DNA of 64,000 nt from an uncultured Candidatus Saccharibacteria bacterium (GTDB taxonomy: Bacteria > Patescibacteriota > Saccharimonadia > Saccharimonadales > Saccharimonadaceae). Positions 49,949-59,612 of this stretch are shown piece after piece (the first letter of the stretch is position 1; the number at the start of each line of letters is the position of its first letter). Below the pieces are notes generated by a model, which had not been told where the DNA came from, did no database searches, and worked only from the letters and a program-made list of their open reading frames with translations. Location of the stretch: contig CALIJG010000029.1 in the NCBI GenBank assembly GCA_938018005.1, positions 52,740 through 116,739 on the forward strand. Reading direction: 5' to 3'. Made by a program: the position numbers and the translations under genes.

Positions 49949-51811
49949 TTAGGGGGTTTTGTAAACATCCCGCGTGGTAACTGTCCAGCGAAGGATATCT
50001 GCGTAGCGATCTGCGCCCGAAACGAGCGTATCGCCCTGCTGGATGGCCTGTACACCGGGGCCCGTGGCATACACACTAGCCGACCGATAGAGACCAATCG
50101 CCGGCACATCGCTATACCACTGTTCGGCAAACGCTTTGTACTTGGCAGCACGCAGCTTGGGCTCGAGACGCGTCCGGGCACTGGCCAGCGCGGCATCTGC
50201 GGTGCGGCTCGTGTAATTGACGAAGTTATAGCCCTGGTAGCCCGTCTGCGAGGAGTGCCAATAAGCATAGACATCAGGGTCGGCACCAATCGCTAGCTCA
50301 TAGAGCAAAACATCGTAGCTTCGCCCCTGCAATGTCCCCTGGACAAAGGTAGATGACGTTGCCGAGCGGTCGATCACTTGCTGCGTCACCGCCACGCCAA
50401 GCTGCTGCCACTGCTCCATTACCTTGGCAAGGACTGCTTCGTACTCCGCACCCTTCGTAGTGGTGATCATAATCTCTAGCTTTTGGCCATCTTTGCTGCG
50501 GACTTTACTGCCATCAGCGAGCTTCCAGCCTGCTTCATCCAGCATCGCAGCGGCTTTCGCTTGGTCATGCTTATCTGCGGATGGCGTATTGATACCGCCA
50601 AGCTGACTGGGGATAAACGGACCATCAAGACGCTGCACACCCTCACCCAGCGAGGTGCGAATCGCAGCGGTGTTGGTGCCTAATTGGAGGGCTTTGCGAA
50701 CCGCGCGATCTTTGAGGATGGGGTTGGTATTGTTCATGAGCAAATACACCCCGCGGTCGGTTGGTACAGTGGTTGTAGTGTATTGGTTGCGTGGAATATC
50801 TTTGCGCATCACAACGGAGAGGTCGGTTGCGCCACTCAACTCACCAGCTTGCAAAGCCGAGACGATATCTTGCTGCGTGCTATACGCTTGGAGCTCGAAG
50901 CGATCGAGCTTGGGTCGGCCACCATAATAGCCATCAAAGGCAACGACATGCACCGTCTTTGGCCGGCGAGCATTATTGGTCGATTGCAAAATCTGGAACT
51001 TAAATGGCCCACTACCAACTGGCGAATGATTAAACGGTGCCTGGCGCATTGAGCTTGGCGTTGCCGAGCCTAGCATATGCTCGGGCAAAATCGGGAAAGT
51101 CAATGCATGGGGGAAGGCGGCATACGTGGCAGGCAGCACAAACTGGACAGTGGTATCGTTGACCGCCTTGGCCTGGACGTCGACCCAGTTGACGCGCAAG
51201 GGCGAGCGCACTGCCGGGTTCTTGATAAGGTTGATCGTGAAGACAACATCCTTGGCGGTAAGCTTGTGCCCATCGTGCCAGCGGACATCATCACGCAATT
51301 GAGCAGTGTAGGTTTTGCTCGCTTCGTTATAGGCAAGACTCGTTGCAACATCTGTGTGGAGTGAGCCCTTGGCGTCGTAACGATAGAGTGAGGAAAACAT
51401 AAGCTGGCTAGCTGAGAGCTCGGCACTGCTGGTTGCAAAGAGTGGATTAAGCGTCTCAATCGGGCCAAGCGCCCCCTCGATATACGTCCCGCCGGTCCCA
51501 CCAGTTGCCGTTGTCGCATCGCGACGGATAAAGATCTGGGCAATAATGCCAAGCAAAATCACTGCAATGAGGACAAGCCATAGTACAACCCGCCGCCGGG
51601 CTCGGCGCAAACTCTCGAAGCGGCTCCCTAAGAACTTGCCAACATGGCGCGTCGCGCTATCTTCGAGCTGCTTGAGGTCGCGGCGTGGCTTCTTGCGGCG
51701 CGATGGCACCGACTTAGCTGCTTTGGCTGCTCGCAGCGATTCATCCTCCTGAGGCACAACTGCCGACGAGGTCTCACGGCGCTGGAGGTGCTTCTCCTGC
51801 CGATTCGCCAT
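49949..51811 (-). CDS. Peptide ABC-transporter substrate-binding protein family 5, membrane-tethered
   Basis: 620 residues. The first 80 are Lys/Arg-rich and cytoplasmic, a membrane anchor follows (73-95), then an SBP family 5 (OppA/DppA) domain: PIETLNPLFATSS, LRDDVRWHDGHKLTAKDVVFTINL, FPILPEHMLG, and the closing WYSDVPAIGLYR. There is an N-terminal anchor instead of a lipobox, and no permease or ATPase gene nearby. It would bind peptides at the outer face. It follows secG by 3 nt in a minus-strand run. Confidence 0.92.
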   Translation of the reverse strand: MANRQEKHLQRRETSSAVVPQEDESLRAAKAAKSVPSRRKKPRRDLKQLEDSATRHVGKFLGSRFESLRRARRRVVLWLVLIAVILLGIIAQIFIRRDATTATGGTGGTYIEGALGPIETLNPLFATSSAELSASQLMFSSLYRYDAKGSLHTDVATSLAYNEASKTYTAQLRDDVRWHDGHKLTAKDVVFTINLIKNPAVRSPLRVNWVDVQAKAVNDTTVQFVLPATYAAFPHALTFPILPEHMLGSATPSSMRQAPFNHSPVGSGPFKFQILQSTNNARRPKTVHVVAFDGYYGGRPKLDRFELQAYSTQQDIVSALQAGELSGATDLSVVMRKDIPRNQYTTTTVPTDRGVYLLMNNTNPILKDRAVRKALQLGTNTAAIRTSLGEGVQRLDGPFIPSQLGGINTPSADKHDQAKAAAMLDEAGWKLADGSKVRSKDGQKLEIMITTTKGAEYEAVLAKVMEQWQQLGVAVTQQVIDRSATSSTFVQGTLQGRSYDVLLYELAIGADPDVYAYWHSSQTGYQGYNFVNYTSRTADAALASARTRLEPKLRAAKYKAFAEQWYSDVPAIGLYRSASVYATGPGVQAIQQGDTLVSGADRYADILRWTVTTRDVYKTP

Positions 51812-51814
51812 GCC

Positions 51815-52048
51815 CTACCCCGCAGACGGCAACAAGAGTGCCGCCAAAATAGACCCAACAAAGGTAACAGCCAAAAAGATCGTTGCCTCGAAGAGGTTCT
51901 TGTCGAGGCCGCGCCGCGTGGTATAGAGCTCACCCGAGGCACCAAAGCCTGCACCAAGTGTCGCCCCGCGCTGCTGGAGCAAAATAGCCAGAATCATCAA
52001 GATGGCCGAGCCAATCATTATTGTTTGTAGAATACTATCAAGATTCAT
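51815..52048 (-). CDS. secG: Preprotein translocase subunit SecG
   Basis: 77 residues from MNLDSILQTIMIG. Two membrane helices (4-24, 54-74) joined by the loop LLQQRGATLGAGFGASGELYTTRRG, whose GAGFG is the SecG mark. The start at 52048 has GGAGG 6 nt upstream, better than the ATG at 52072 inside the previous gene. It helps SecYE move proteins across the membrane. It overlaps the holin-like gene by 11 nt. Confidence 0.93.
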   Translation of the reverse strand: MNLDSILQTIMIGSAILMILAILLQQRGATLGAGFGASGELYTTRRGLDKNLFEATIFLAVTFVGSILAALLLPSAG

Positions 52049-52439
52049 GTTGTTCCTCCTGCGTGCGCCCATAATTTAGCTCGAGCGCGCTGCTTACTAT
52101 ATAGTTTACCAGACTCATGATCAGGCCTGTCAAGATGGAGTGAAGAAACGTCATCTTGAGGCCTGGCGCCAGTATCAGTGAAATATAGACCATAAAGCCG
52201 TTGACAACGACGGTAAAGAGACCGAGCGTGACGAGAATAGCGGGAAGCGATAGGATGATGGCAATCGGCTTAAAGACCGCATTGACGACTGAGAAGATGA
52301 GCCCAGCCAGCAAAAACACCGCAACGCTCATATCGGGCTGGACACCAATATAGCCTGTACCAAAGATACGCACGGCAATCCACAACCCAAGTGAATTTAG
52401 CACCCAGCGGATAATAAAGGCAAAAAATTGTCGTTTCAT
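52038..52439 (-). CDS. Phage-holin-4-like membrane protein (YvlD/DUF360 type)
   Basis: 133 residues, four membrane segments. GLIFSVVNAVFKPIAIILSLPAILVTLGLFTVVVNG is the typical core of the mycobacterial 4TM holin superfamily, widespread non-phage membrane proteins of unknown role. The C-terminal tail is charged (ELNYGRTQEEQHES). A TATACT is 7 nt before the ATG (near-leaderless). It starts a run with secG and the peptide-binding protein. Confidence 0.9.
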   Translation of the reverse strand: MKRQFFAFIIRWVLNSLGLWIAVRIFGTGYIGVQPDMSVAVFLLAGLIFSVVNAVFKPIAIILSLPAILVTLGLFTVVVNGFMVYISLILAPGLKMTFLHSILTGLIMSLVNYIVSSALELNYGRTQEEQHES

Positions 52440-52460
52440 TTGCTCTAGTATAGCGGTTTT

Positions 52461-53648
52461 TTACCATTTTGTCGATAAGCTGGCGCTGAGATTATCGTGG
52501 CCACTGGGCGTAATGAGGATATCGTCTTCGATCCGGACACCAATGCCCTCTTCTGGAATGTAAATCCCTGGCTCAACGGTAAGTACCATGCCAGCGCGCA
52601 GCACCCGCGGTGCACCCAGGCTGTCGTGTGTATCGACGCCAAGCCCATGACTGGTGGCATGTGGATAGTAACGCCGGAAGGTGGCTTGGTCGTGACGATC
52701 GCGTAGGAGACCAAGCTGCTGCAAGGCATCGCGCATAATGTCGTCGCTCTGCTGGATGTAGTCAGCCACAGGTAGATTTGGCTCGAGCAACTCAATGATG
52801 TGTTGCTGCACCTGCACCACTGCAGCGTGGACATCCTGCTGGCGCTGCGTCGGCTCAATGCCATAGGTGCGAGTGATATCCGCGCAATATCCATTGACCC
52901 GCGCTCCGATGTCGATCAAGACCATATTCTCAGCATTCAGCGGCCCTGCATTATAGCTGTAGTGCAATGTACAGGCATTGGCACCACTCGCGACAATCGG
53001 GCTATAGGCATGGCGAGCATTATGACGCCGGAATAGATAGTCAAACTCCGCCTCACACTCATACTCATGCCGGCAGTCCGGCAAGCGCTGCTTGGCTACC
53101 TCAAACGCCTCGATCGTCAGCGCAATTGCCTGGCGCAGCGCAGCAATCTCTTCTGGCTGCTTGATAGCCCGCAATTCACGCAGCTGGCGGAGGCACGACT
53201 GGACTGAGGGAAAGATCCGCTGCAGTACTTTGCTTAGGTCGCGCGAGGCAGGGTTGAGCATAAAACCGTAGTCGGTACGGTCGTTTACTTCGTATACAAC
53301 CGTATGGCGCTTGGCAAGCTGGCGTAGCTCCGCCTCAAAATCGTGGGCATCAATCACTGCATCAGCACCACTGATCCGCCTGGCTTCCTCACTGCTTAGT
53401 TCACCAACGAAGGTCTGCTGCACCGCATCGAGATGAGGCCGCACGAGTGTTGTGCGGCCACGCAATCCATCGATAATCAGCTTCCAGCCTGGCCGCTCAA
53501 TCCCACTAAGCCACCAAAAGTTTGACTCCTGCTGAAACGGCGCTGGCTCATCGCCACTGCCCTGCACTTCGTCATACGCAGTCAATACTGCCAGCCCACC
53601 CGCAAGCGCATCAATGCAACGCGCTCGATTCTGACGAAAGTCGATCAT
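52461..53648 (-). CDS. pepP: Xaa-Pro aminopeptidase (M24)
   Basis: 395 residues. An N-terminal creatinase-like domain (1-170) is followed by the pita-bread fold with two-metal ligands: Asp pair in LIDIGARVNGYCADITRTYG, His in HATSHGLGVDTHD, Glu in VLTVEPGIYIPEEGIG, Glu in VRIEDDILIT. It removes an N-terminal residue before proline, useful for imported host peptides. It starts within the stop of the SPFH gene (ATGA overlap), so the two are coupled. Confidence 0.95.
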   Translation of the reverse strand: MIDFRQNRARCIDALAGGLAVLTAYDEVQGSGDEPAPFQQESNFWWLSGIERPGWKLIIDGLRGRTTLVRPHLDAVQQTFVGELSSEEARRISGADAVIDAHDFEAELRQLAKRHTVVYEVNDRTDYGFMLNPASRDLSKVLQRIFPSVQSCLRQLRELRAIKQPEEIAALRQAIALTIEAFEVAKQRLPDCRHEYECEAEFDYLFRRHNARHAYSPIVASGANACTLHYSYNAGPLNAENMVLIDIGARVNGYCADITRTYGIEPTQRQQDVHAAVVQVQQHIIELLEPNLPVADYIQQSDDIMRDALQQLGLLRDRHDQATFRRYYPHATSHGLGVDTHDSLGAPRVLRAGMVLTVEPGIYIPEEGIGVRIEDDILITPSGHDNLSASLSTKW

Positions 53649-54394
53649 GACCGCTTAATACCTCGCAGTACCTCTGTCAATTCTGCCGGGAAGAGGATCA
53701 TCGTCTTCTGGCTTGGCTCGGCACTAATGCGCTCAAGTGTCGTGAGCGTACGCAGGTTGATTGCTCCTGGGGTGTTAGCAAGAATCTGAGCGGCCTCTGC
53801 GAGGGTCTCTGCAGCGGCTTTTTCACCATCGGCATTGATGATGTTAGCCCGGCGCTCACGCTCGGCTTCGGCTTGCTTAGCCATAGCGCGCTTCATATCG
53901 CCTGGCAACTCGATGTTCTGAATCTTCACGTTCTCGACGTCAATCCCCCACTTGTCAGTCTCAGCATCAACGATCTCTTTGATCTGCTGGCTGAGTTCTT
54001 CTCGCTTGGCGAGCAGGTCGTCCATGTCAATGTTACCCGTCACATCACGCAGCGCTGCCTGAGCAAACTGGCTGGTGGCATAGATGTAGTTCGTCGTCTC
54101 GAGGACAGCCTTTGGCGCATTAATGACACGGAAGTACACCACAGCGTCCACACCAACCGTCACGTTATCTTTGGTGATAACCTCTTGCTTTGGCACATCG
54201 ATCGGCGTCGAGCGGACATCGACCATCATAATCGTCTGAAAGATTGGCACTACCACACGTAGGCCTGGCGCGCGCTGACCCGAGAAGCGTCCAAGCGTTA
54301 GCACCACACCGCGCTGGTATTGATTCACCACCCGAATCCCGCTCAGCATGAAGACAATCGTCGCCACGATGATGCCAATAATGATATATTCCAT
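53645..54394 (-). CDS. SPFH/stomatin-like (slipin) membrane protein
   Basis: 249 residues from MEYIIIGIIVAT. A short N-terminal membrane segment (3-22) leads to a band-7/SPFH domain with GLRVVVPIFQTIMMVDVR, PKQEVITKDNVTVGVDAVVYFRV and LLAKREELSQQIKEIV, then the helical EAERERRANIINADGEKAAAETL region. Slipins organise membrane domains and often pair with NfeD; no NfeD is here, but an M24 peptidase overlaps. GGAGGA before the start supports 54394 over 54472. Confidence 0.93.
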   Translation of the reverse strand: MEYIIIGIIVATIVFMLSGIRVVNQYQRGVVLTLGRFSGQRAPGLRVVVPIFQTIMMVDVRSTPIDVPKQEVITKDNVTVGVDAVVYFRVINAPKAVLETTNYIYATSQFAQAALRDVTGNIDMDDLLAKREELSQQIKEIVDAETDKWGIDVENVKIQNIELPGDMKRAMAKQAEAERERRANIINADGEKAAAETLAEAAQILANTPGAINLRTLTTLERISAEPSQKTMILFPAELTEVLRGIKRS

Positions 54395-54643
54395 ATTCCT
54401 CCTTTGGACTAGCTTATTGCTTTTATCATACCACATTGTGGCAAAATAGCGAGACAGCAATAGTCTTGGCATCCTATAGCATTATGAGAGCCCCTTCTCA
54501 CACCACTTTTGCCTGGTAGAGTGTAAAAACAAATTGCAATAAGCTACTTTAGTACCTATCCTATTCTCAGATCAGACATAGACCCATCTGTATAAAATGA
54601 CCCTTCGACGTGCCAGTCTATTTCCGGTATACTAGACGTAGCT

Positions 54644-55849
54644 ATGCCTGAGCCAGATTCGTCATCGTCATCACGCCAACCGCTGGCCGAGCGGCTACGC
54701 CCACAATCGCTCGATGCCGTGATCGGCCAGACACACTTGCTGGGCGATGCCGAGATTTTGCGCCAGATTGTTACGAAGAAGCAGCCCGTGAGCCTCATCT
54801 TTTGGGGACCACCGGGCACAGGCAAGACGACACTGGCGCGGATTATTGCTCGCGAGGTGGAGGCTGAGTTTATCGAGCTCAGTGCCGTTACCAGTGGCAA
54901 GAAGGACGTCGAGCGAGTTATCCAGCATGCCCGGCAAAATTGGAATCTTGGCCTGCGTACTGTTCTCTTTGTTGATGAAATTCATCGCTTTAATAAGGCG
55001 CAGCAGGATGCCTTTTTGCCTCATGTCGAGTCGGGGCTGATTACGTTGATTGGTGCGACGACTGAGAATCCAAGCTTCGAGGTTATTACCCCACTACTGA
55101 GCCGGATGCGCGTACTCGTCTTGCAACCACTGAGCAAAGACGAAATTCGCGCTATTCTCCAGCGTGCCATCACTACCCTAGGTAAGACAGAGCACGTCAC
55201 GCCAGAGGCGCTCGATTATCTTGCTGAGCTATCGGGCGGCGATGCCCGAGTGGCGCTCGGTAACCTTGAGCTTGCCCTGAGTCTCGCTGAGACAGTGACG
55301 CCTGATACCGTTACAGCTGCTGCCCAAAAGAAGCTCCCGGGCTACGACAAGCAGGGTGAGATGCACTATGATGTGATCTCGGCCTTCATCAAGTCGATGC
55401 GGGGCAGCGATGTGCGCGCCACCCTCTATTATCTAAGCCGAATGATCGACGCTGGCGAAGACCCAAAGTTCATTGCTCGGCGCATGGTGGTATTCGCCAG
55501 TGAGGACATCGGGCTGGCAGGTAATGGTGCGTTATCTCTGGCGGTGGCGACCTTCCAAGCGGTGGAGCGGGTTGGCTTGCCTGAGGCCCGCTACAATCTC
55601 TACCACTGTGCCACAGCGCTTGCCCGCTCAGCCAAATCGCGCGAGATCACCGACCTTATGCACGAGGCAGAGGCTCTTGCTCGCCGCTATGCCGATACGC
55701 CAGTGCCACTCCACCTGCGCAACGCCCCCACTAAACTCATGAAGGATCTCGGCTATGGCAAAGGCTATCAGTGGCAAGCAAACTTCCAACATGAGAAGGG
55801 ATTTTTGCCAGATGAGGTAACTCAGCATGTGTCAAAGGATAATACATAG
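54644..55849 (+). CDS. rarA: Replication-associated recombination protein A (RarA/MgsA)
   Basis: 401 residues. AAA+ ATPase: Walker [10 protein letters not shown] (around 51-59), Walker [11 protein letters not shown], sensor 1 [10 protein letters not shown], and the C-terminal tetramer domain with [20 protein letters not shown] and [14 protein letters not shown]. It acts at stalled forks with single-stranded DNA-binding protein. TATACT stands 10 nt before the ATG (near-leaderless). The 250 bases upstream show no other gene. Confidence 0.96.
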   Translation: MPEPDSSSSSRQPLAERLRPQSLDAVIGQTHLLGDAEILRQIVTKKQPVSLIFWGPPGTGKTTLARIIAREVEAEFIELSAVTSGKKDVERVIQHARQNWNLGLRTVLFVDEIHRFNKAQQDAFLPHVESGLITLIGATTENPSFEVITPLLSRMRVLVLQPLSKDEIRAILQRAITTLGKTEHVTPEALDYLAELSGGDARVALGNLELALSLAETVTPDTVTAAAQKKLPGYDKQGEMHYDVISAFIKSMRGSDVRATLYYLSRMIDAGEDPKFIARRMVVFASEDIGLAGNGALSLAVATFQAVERVGLPEARYNLYHCATALARSAKSREITDLMHEAEALARRYADTPVPLHLRNAPTKLMKDLGYGKGYQWQANFQHEKGFLPDEVTQHVSKDNT

Positions 55850-55977
55850 CAGGCTGAAAAATATTTGTGACTCGTTTTACCAAGCGAAAAGCCTAGGCAA
55901 CTTAGCTATTTGTCGTATCTTGGAATGATACAGGCGTCAAGCAGTGACAAAAAATCGTAGCGTCTTACCTCTCCAGG

Positions 55978-57606
55978 CTACTGCTGCGCTACACCAAGCT
56001 GCTCATCCTTGAGTGCTGCGTACACCCCATTCGTCCAGCCAAAGCCATCTTGCAGGGGATACTCCCCGCCACCGCCCGCACTGGCGGTAACAACATCATA
56101 CTTCTCGACCATTTTGCGCTTCTGGGCAAAGACAGCTTCGTTAGTGGCAAGCCAGCGATCGCGAATGGTTGCTGCCAATGTATCGTAGCCGTAGTTGCGC
56201 AGCCCCACAATGGCAAACCACTGCAGCGGCGCCCAGCCGTTAGGGGCATCCCACTGCTGACCATTAGTAATGAGCGTTGAGAGAAGCCCGCCAGGTTGCA
56301 AGAAGTCTTGCTCGAGCCGCTGCGCTACCGCTGCAGCTTGCTCATCGGTTGCAATTCCCACATATAATGGCGTCACCGCGGCAAGCGTGAGTCGCCCCGT
56401 GGTCTGACCAGTGGTGATAGCATAATCCTCAAAGAATTGCGTGGTAGGTTGCCAGCAGTAGCGGCGAATTGCTCGAGCTCGGCGCTCAGCTGCTGCCTCA
56501 AAACGCCGCGCCAAGCGACGTTGCTTGATGAGCCGATAAGCTTCGGCGATCGTCATCTCGAGCTGGTAGAGGAAGCAATTAAGGTCGACCGGCACATATT
56601 TTGTCGTCTCGATGGTCTGAATCTGACAGGGGTCGGCAAACCACCGGCTACTAAAGTCCCACCCGCTCTCGGCTGCCGCCCGCAGATCAAGGAATGTCCG
56701 CGTCGTATGCGCTGAGGCTGCGTGATGCGCCGTGTGGACATCTTCGCGATGCGACTCAGGGCGCGGTGTGGTGCGGTTGTCGTAGTAACGATTGAGCGGT
56801 GTGCCATCAGGCATAACAGCAACGCGGAGATACGCTGGGTACTCAACAGCCTTGGCTTTAGCGATCTGGCGACGACCCTTCATCCAAAAGCGATACTCAG
56901 CAAGAAGGCTTGGCAAAAACTCTGCATAGATCCGCTTGCCCCGGTGGCGCGCCAGCAGCCGTACCATCGCCGCAAACAGGGGTGGTTGCGACCGACTCAA
57001 GAAGTATGTCCGGTTAGCCGTGGGGATCATCCCAAACTTGCGCAGCATGTAGGTGTAGTTGCGCATCATGTGTTCGATAGCGCGCCAGCGCCCATCTGCC
57101 GCTAGGCCAAGCATAATGAAATACGTATCCCAATAAAACAACTCATCAAAGCGTCCACCTGGCGTCATATATGGATATGGCAGCGCAAGGAGCGAACCCC
57201 GATTCTTGCGATTGCGGCGCTCGAGCTGTTGCCAGAGCTGGCTTACATGCTGGCGCGCAGTGGTAGTATCGGTCGGTTGGTAGCTCGAGGCCGGGTATAC
57301 TGTGGTAGAAAAATGCTGCCCAACGAAGGTCGCGAGATCGAAGCCGGGCTGGCGACGCTGCCGACGATACCGCGCCATAATCGTCCGAGCTGGCTTGGTG
57401 GGCGTCATATCGACAAACGCCTTGCCGTCACCATAAATCTGCTGCGTTTGCACCTCATCAAAGAGCTCACTGAGCGTCTTGTCAGGTGAGTTTGGCGTAG
57501 GACGCACTAACTCAACCGTCTGCACGGCAGCGGCTTTGGCGCTCTCTTTGGTGTCTTTGGTAAGAGCAATGATTTTCGCAGCAAAAGCGCGGCGGACGTT
57601 GTGCAT
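55978..57606 (-). CDS. treF: Trehalase (GH37), cytoplasmic
   Basis: 542 residues. Signature 1, PGGRFDELFYWDTYF, is at 149-163; signature 2 is QQWDAPNGWAPLQW. The catalytic Asp is in AESGWDFSSRWF and the catalytic Glu in KMVEKYDVV. A family 37 enzyme splitting trehalose into two glucose. There is no signal peptide, so it is internal; the gene symbol reflects this layout only. It would let the cell use host trehalose, an actinobacterial sugar. It lies 24 nt after typA on the same strand. Confidence 0.93.
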   Translation of the reverse strand: MHNVRRAFAAKIIALTKDTKESAKAAAVQTVELVRPTPNSPDKTLSELFDEVQTQQIYGDGKAFVDMTPTKPARTIMARYRRQRRQPGFDLATFVGQHFSTTVYPASSYQPTDTTTARQHVSQLWQQLERRNRKNRGSLLALPYPYMTPGGRFDELFYWDTYFIMLGLAADGRWRAIEHMMRNYTYMLRKFGMIPTANRTYFLSRSQPPLFAAMVRLLARHRGKRIYAEFLPSLLAEYRFWMKGRRQIAKAKAVEYPAYLRVAVMPDGTPLNRYYDNRTTPRPESHREDVHTAHHAASAHTTRTFLDLRAAAESGWDFSSRWFADPCQIQTIETTKYVPVDLNCFLYQLEMTIAEAYRLIKQRRLARRFEAAAERRARAIRRYCWQPTTQFFEDYAITTGQTTGRLTLAAVTPLYVGIATDEQAAAVAQRLEQDFLQPGGLLSTLITNGQQWDAPNGWAPLQWFAIVGLRNYGYDTLAATIRDRWLATNEAVFAQKRKMVEKYDVVTASAGGGGEYPLQDGFGWTNGVYAALKDEQLGVAQQ

Positions 57607-57630
57607 GATAGGCGGGTTCTCCCTATGATG

Positions 57631-59481
57631 TTATGGTTGCTGTTTGGCGGCGCGTTTGCGCTCGTTGGCGTCGAGGTATTTCTTGCGGAGGCGAAGGGCG
57701 TGCGGCGTGACCTCAAGCAGCTCGTCATCTTCAATAAAGTCGATCGATTGCTCAAGGCTCAGCTGAGTGTGCGGCGTCAGCTGGACGGTACCGTCGCTTG
57801 ATTTGCTGCGCATATTGGTGAGATGTTTGGCTTTGCACACGTTGATCTCGAGATCATCTGGGCGATTATTGAGGCCAACGATCATCCCAGCATAGACATC
57901 AGTCCCCGCTCCGACGAAGAGCTCACCGCGTGCTTCGGCCGCTTGTAAGGCATATGGCGTGGTCGTACCTGGCTCAAAGGCGATCAAAACACCATTGCGC
58001 GTCCGCGGCAATGCACCACCAACCGGCTGATAGCCGTATGGCAGGCTATACATAATCACTGTCCCCTTTGTATCTGTCAGGAGGCGGTTACGCAGGCCAA
58101 TCAATGCTCGGGTCGTAATGATGTAGGTCATCCGCGCTGCACCACTAGTGGTTTGCTCTTGTTTGCGGAGCTCCGCTTTGCGCTTGCCAAGCTCTTGGCT
58201 AACAACACCAACGAACTCAGGGCCAACCTCAACCAGCAGCTCTTCAACTGGCTCTTGTTCGCTGCCATCCTTGGTGATCGTCACAACTTCTGGCCGTCCA
58301 ACCTCAAATTCGTAGCCTTCGCGGCGCATCGTCTCGATCAATACACTGAGGTGAAGCTCGCCTCGCCCCGATACTACAAAGCCAATACCAGACTCTGCCA
58401 CTCGCAGCGCCACATTAGTCTCGAGTTCGCGCTGGAGGCGATCACCAATCTGCCGGCTGGTAGTGAATTCACCCTCGCAGCCCTTCATCGGGCTAGTATT
58501 CGGTCCAAGATACATGCTAATAGTAGGGGCCTCGACTGCCATGACAGGTAGTGCCTCTGGTTGGTCGCGGCTCGCGAGCGTCTCGCCAATGTGCGCTTCG
58601 GCTGCACCAACGATGTAGACAATGTCACCCGCGCCTGCCTCGCTCACCTCTTCTTTAGCGAGGCCGCGGCTGATGAAGAGCTTATCGATCTTAGCATTGG
58701 TAGTCGTACCATCCGTCTTGATAAGAGTCAGCGCTTGGCCACGCTGAGCTACCCCGCGATGGATTCGGCCAATTGCATATTTGCCAAGGAAGGTGTCGTA
58801 CTGGAGGGCCGTCACGAGCATTTGGAAAGGCCCATCTGCCACCTGCGGCGCTGGGATGTGCGAGATAATCGCCCGGAAGATCGGTGCCAGGCTGGCTGGC
58901 TGGCTCGCATCACTTGGCAGCGCCGCCCAAGCTTTGCCTTCGCGTGCTACGGCGTAGTACACCGGGTATTTGAGTTGCGACTCATCGGTAGCAAGCTCGA
59001 GGAAGAGATCGGCCAGCTCGTCCTCCACCTCGGCAATGCGCCGCGCAGGCTTATCGATCTTGTTGATAATCACGACCGGCGTTAGACCAAGCTCAAGCGC
59101 TTTGCTCAGGACAAACTTTGTCTGTGGCATCGGACCCTCCTGCGCATCGACCACGAGGAGTACACCATCAGCCATGTTAAGTGTGCGCTCCACCTCGCCA
59201 CTAAAATCGGCATGGCCAGGTGTGTCGATGATGTTGATCTTGTAGTCGACTGCTGACTCAGCATCGGTGGGCTGGTAGTAGACTGTCGTTTGCTTGGCAG
59301 TGATGGTAATGCCACGCTCACGCTCCTGCTCGCCACTATCCATGATGAGCGTTTGAGCCATTTCGGCTTGGTTGCTGCGGAATGTATTGCTCTGCTTGAG
59401 TAGGCCATCAAGCAGCGTTGTTTTGCCGTGGTCGACGTGGGCAATAATTGCAATATTACGAATATACTGTGGATCTGTCAT
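57631..59481 (-). CDS. typA: Ribosome-associated GTPase TypA/BipA
   Basis: 616 residues. GTPase domain with AHVDHGKTTLLDGLL, RGITI, DTPGHADFSGEVER and NKIDKP (G1-G4), followed by domain II, the EF-G-like domain III, and the C-terminal TypA-specific domain. It binds the ribosome under stress and helps 50S assembly. A TGA-TATAAT lies about 25 nt upstream and the leader has no clear ribosome binding site. Followed by the trehalase gene. Confidence 0.97.
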   Translation of the reverse strand: MTDPQYIRNIAIIAHVDHGKTTLLDGLLKQSNTFRSNQAEMAQTLIMDSGEQERERGITITAKQTTVYYQPTDAESAVDYKINIIDTPGHADFSGEVERTLNMADGVLLVVDAQEGPMPQTKFVLSKALELGLTPVVIINKIDKPARRIAEVEDELADLFLELATDESQLKYPVYYAVAREGKAWAALPSDASQPASLAPIFRAIISHIPAPQVADGPFQMLVTALQYDTFLGKYAIGRIHRGVAQRGQALTLIKTDGTTTNAKIDKLFISRGLAKEEVSEAGAGDIVYIVGAAEAHIGETLASRDQPEALPVMAVEAPTISMYLGPNTSPMKGCEGEFTTSRQIGDRLQRELETNVALRVAESGIGFVVSGRGELHLSVLIETMRREGYEFEVGRPEVVTITKDGSEQEPVEELLVEVGPEFVGVVSQELGKRKAELRKQEQTTSGAARMTYIITTRALIGLRNRLLTDTKGTVIMYSLPYGYQPVGGALPRTRNGVLIAFEPGTTTPYALQAAEARGELFVGAGTDVYAGMIVGLNNRPDDLEINVCKAKHLTNMRSKSSDGTVQLTPHTQLSLEQSIDFIEDDELLEVTPHALRLRKKYLDANERKRAAKQQP

Positions 59482-59612
59482 AACATAAAATAACGGCCCG
59501 AATTATATCAGACCTTCCTTACTGCTTATAGTATCACACTAGCGGCTGGTTTGCCTAGGGTAATGTGTATAATTACGATGCATACTGGAGAGGCTCACTA
59601 CACCTCATTTCA

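Noticed and set aside
52038..52439. Phage holin / prophage remnant
   Set aside because: The family is widespread outside phages, and neighbours are housekeeping genes.
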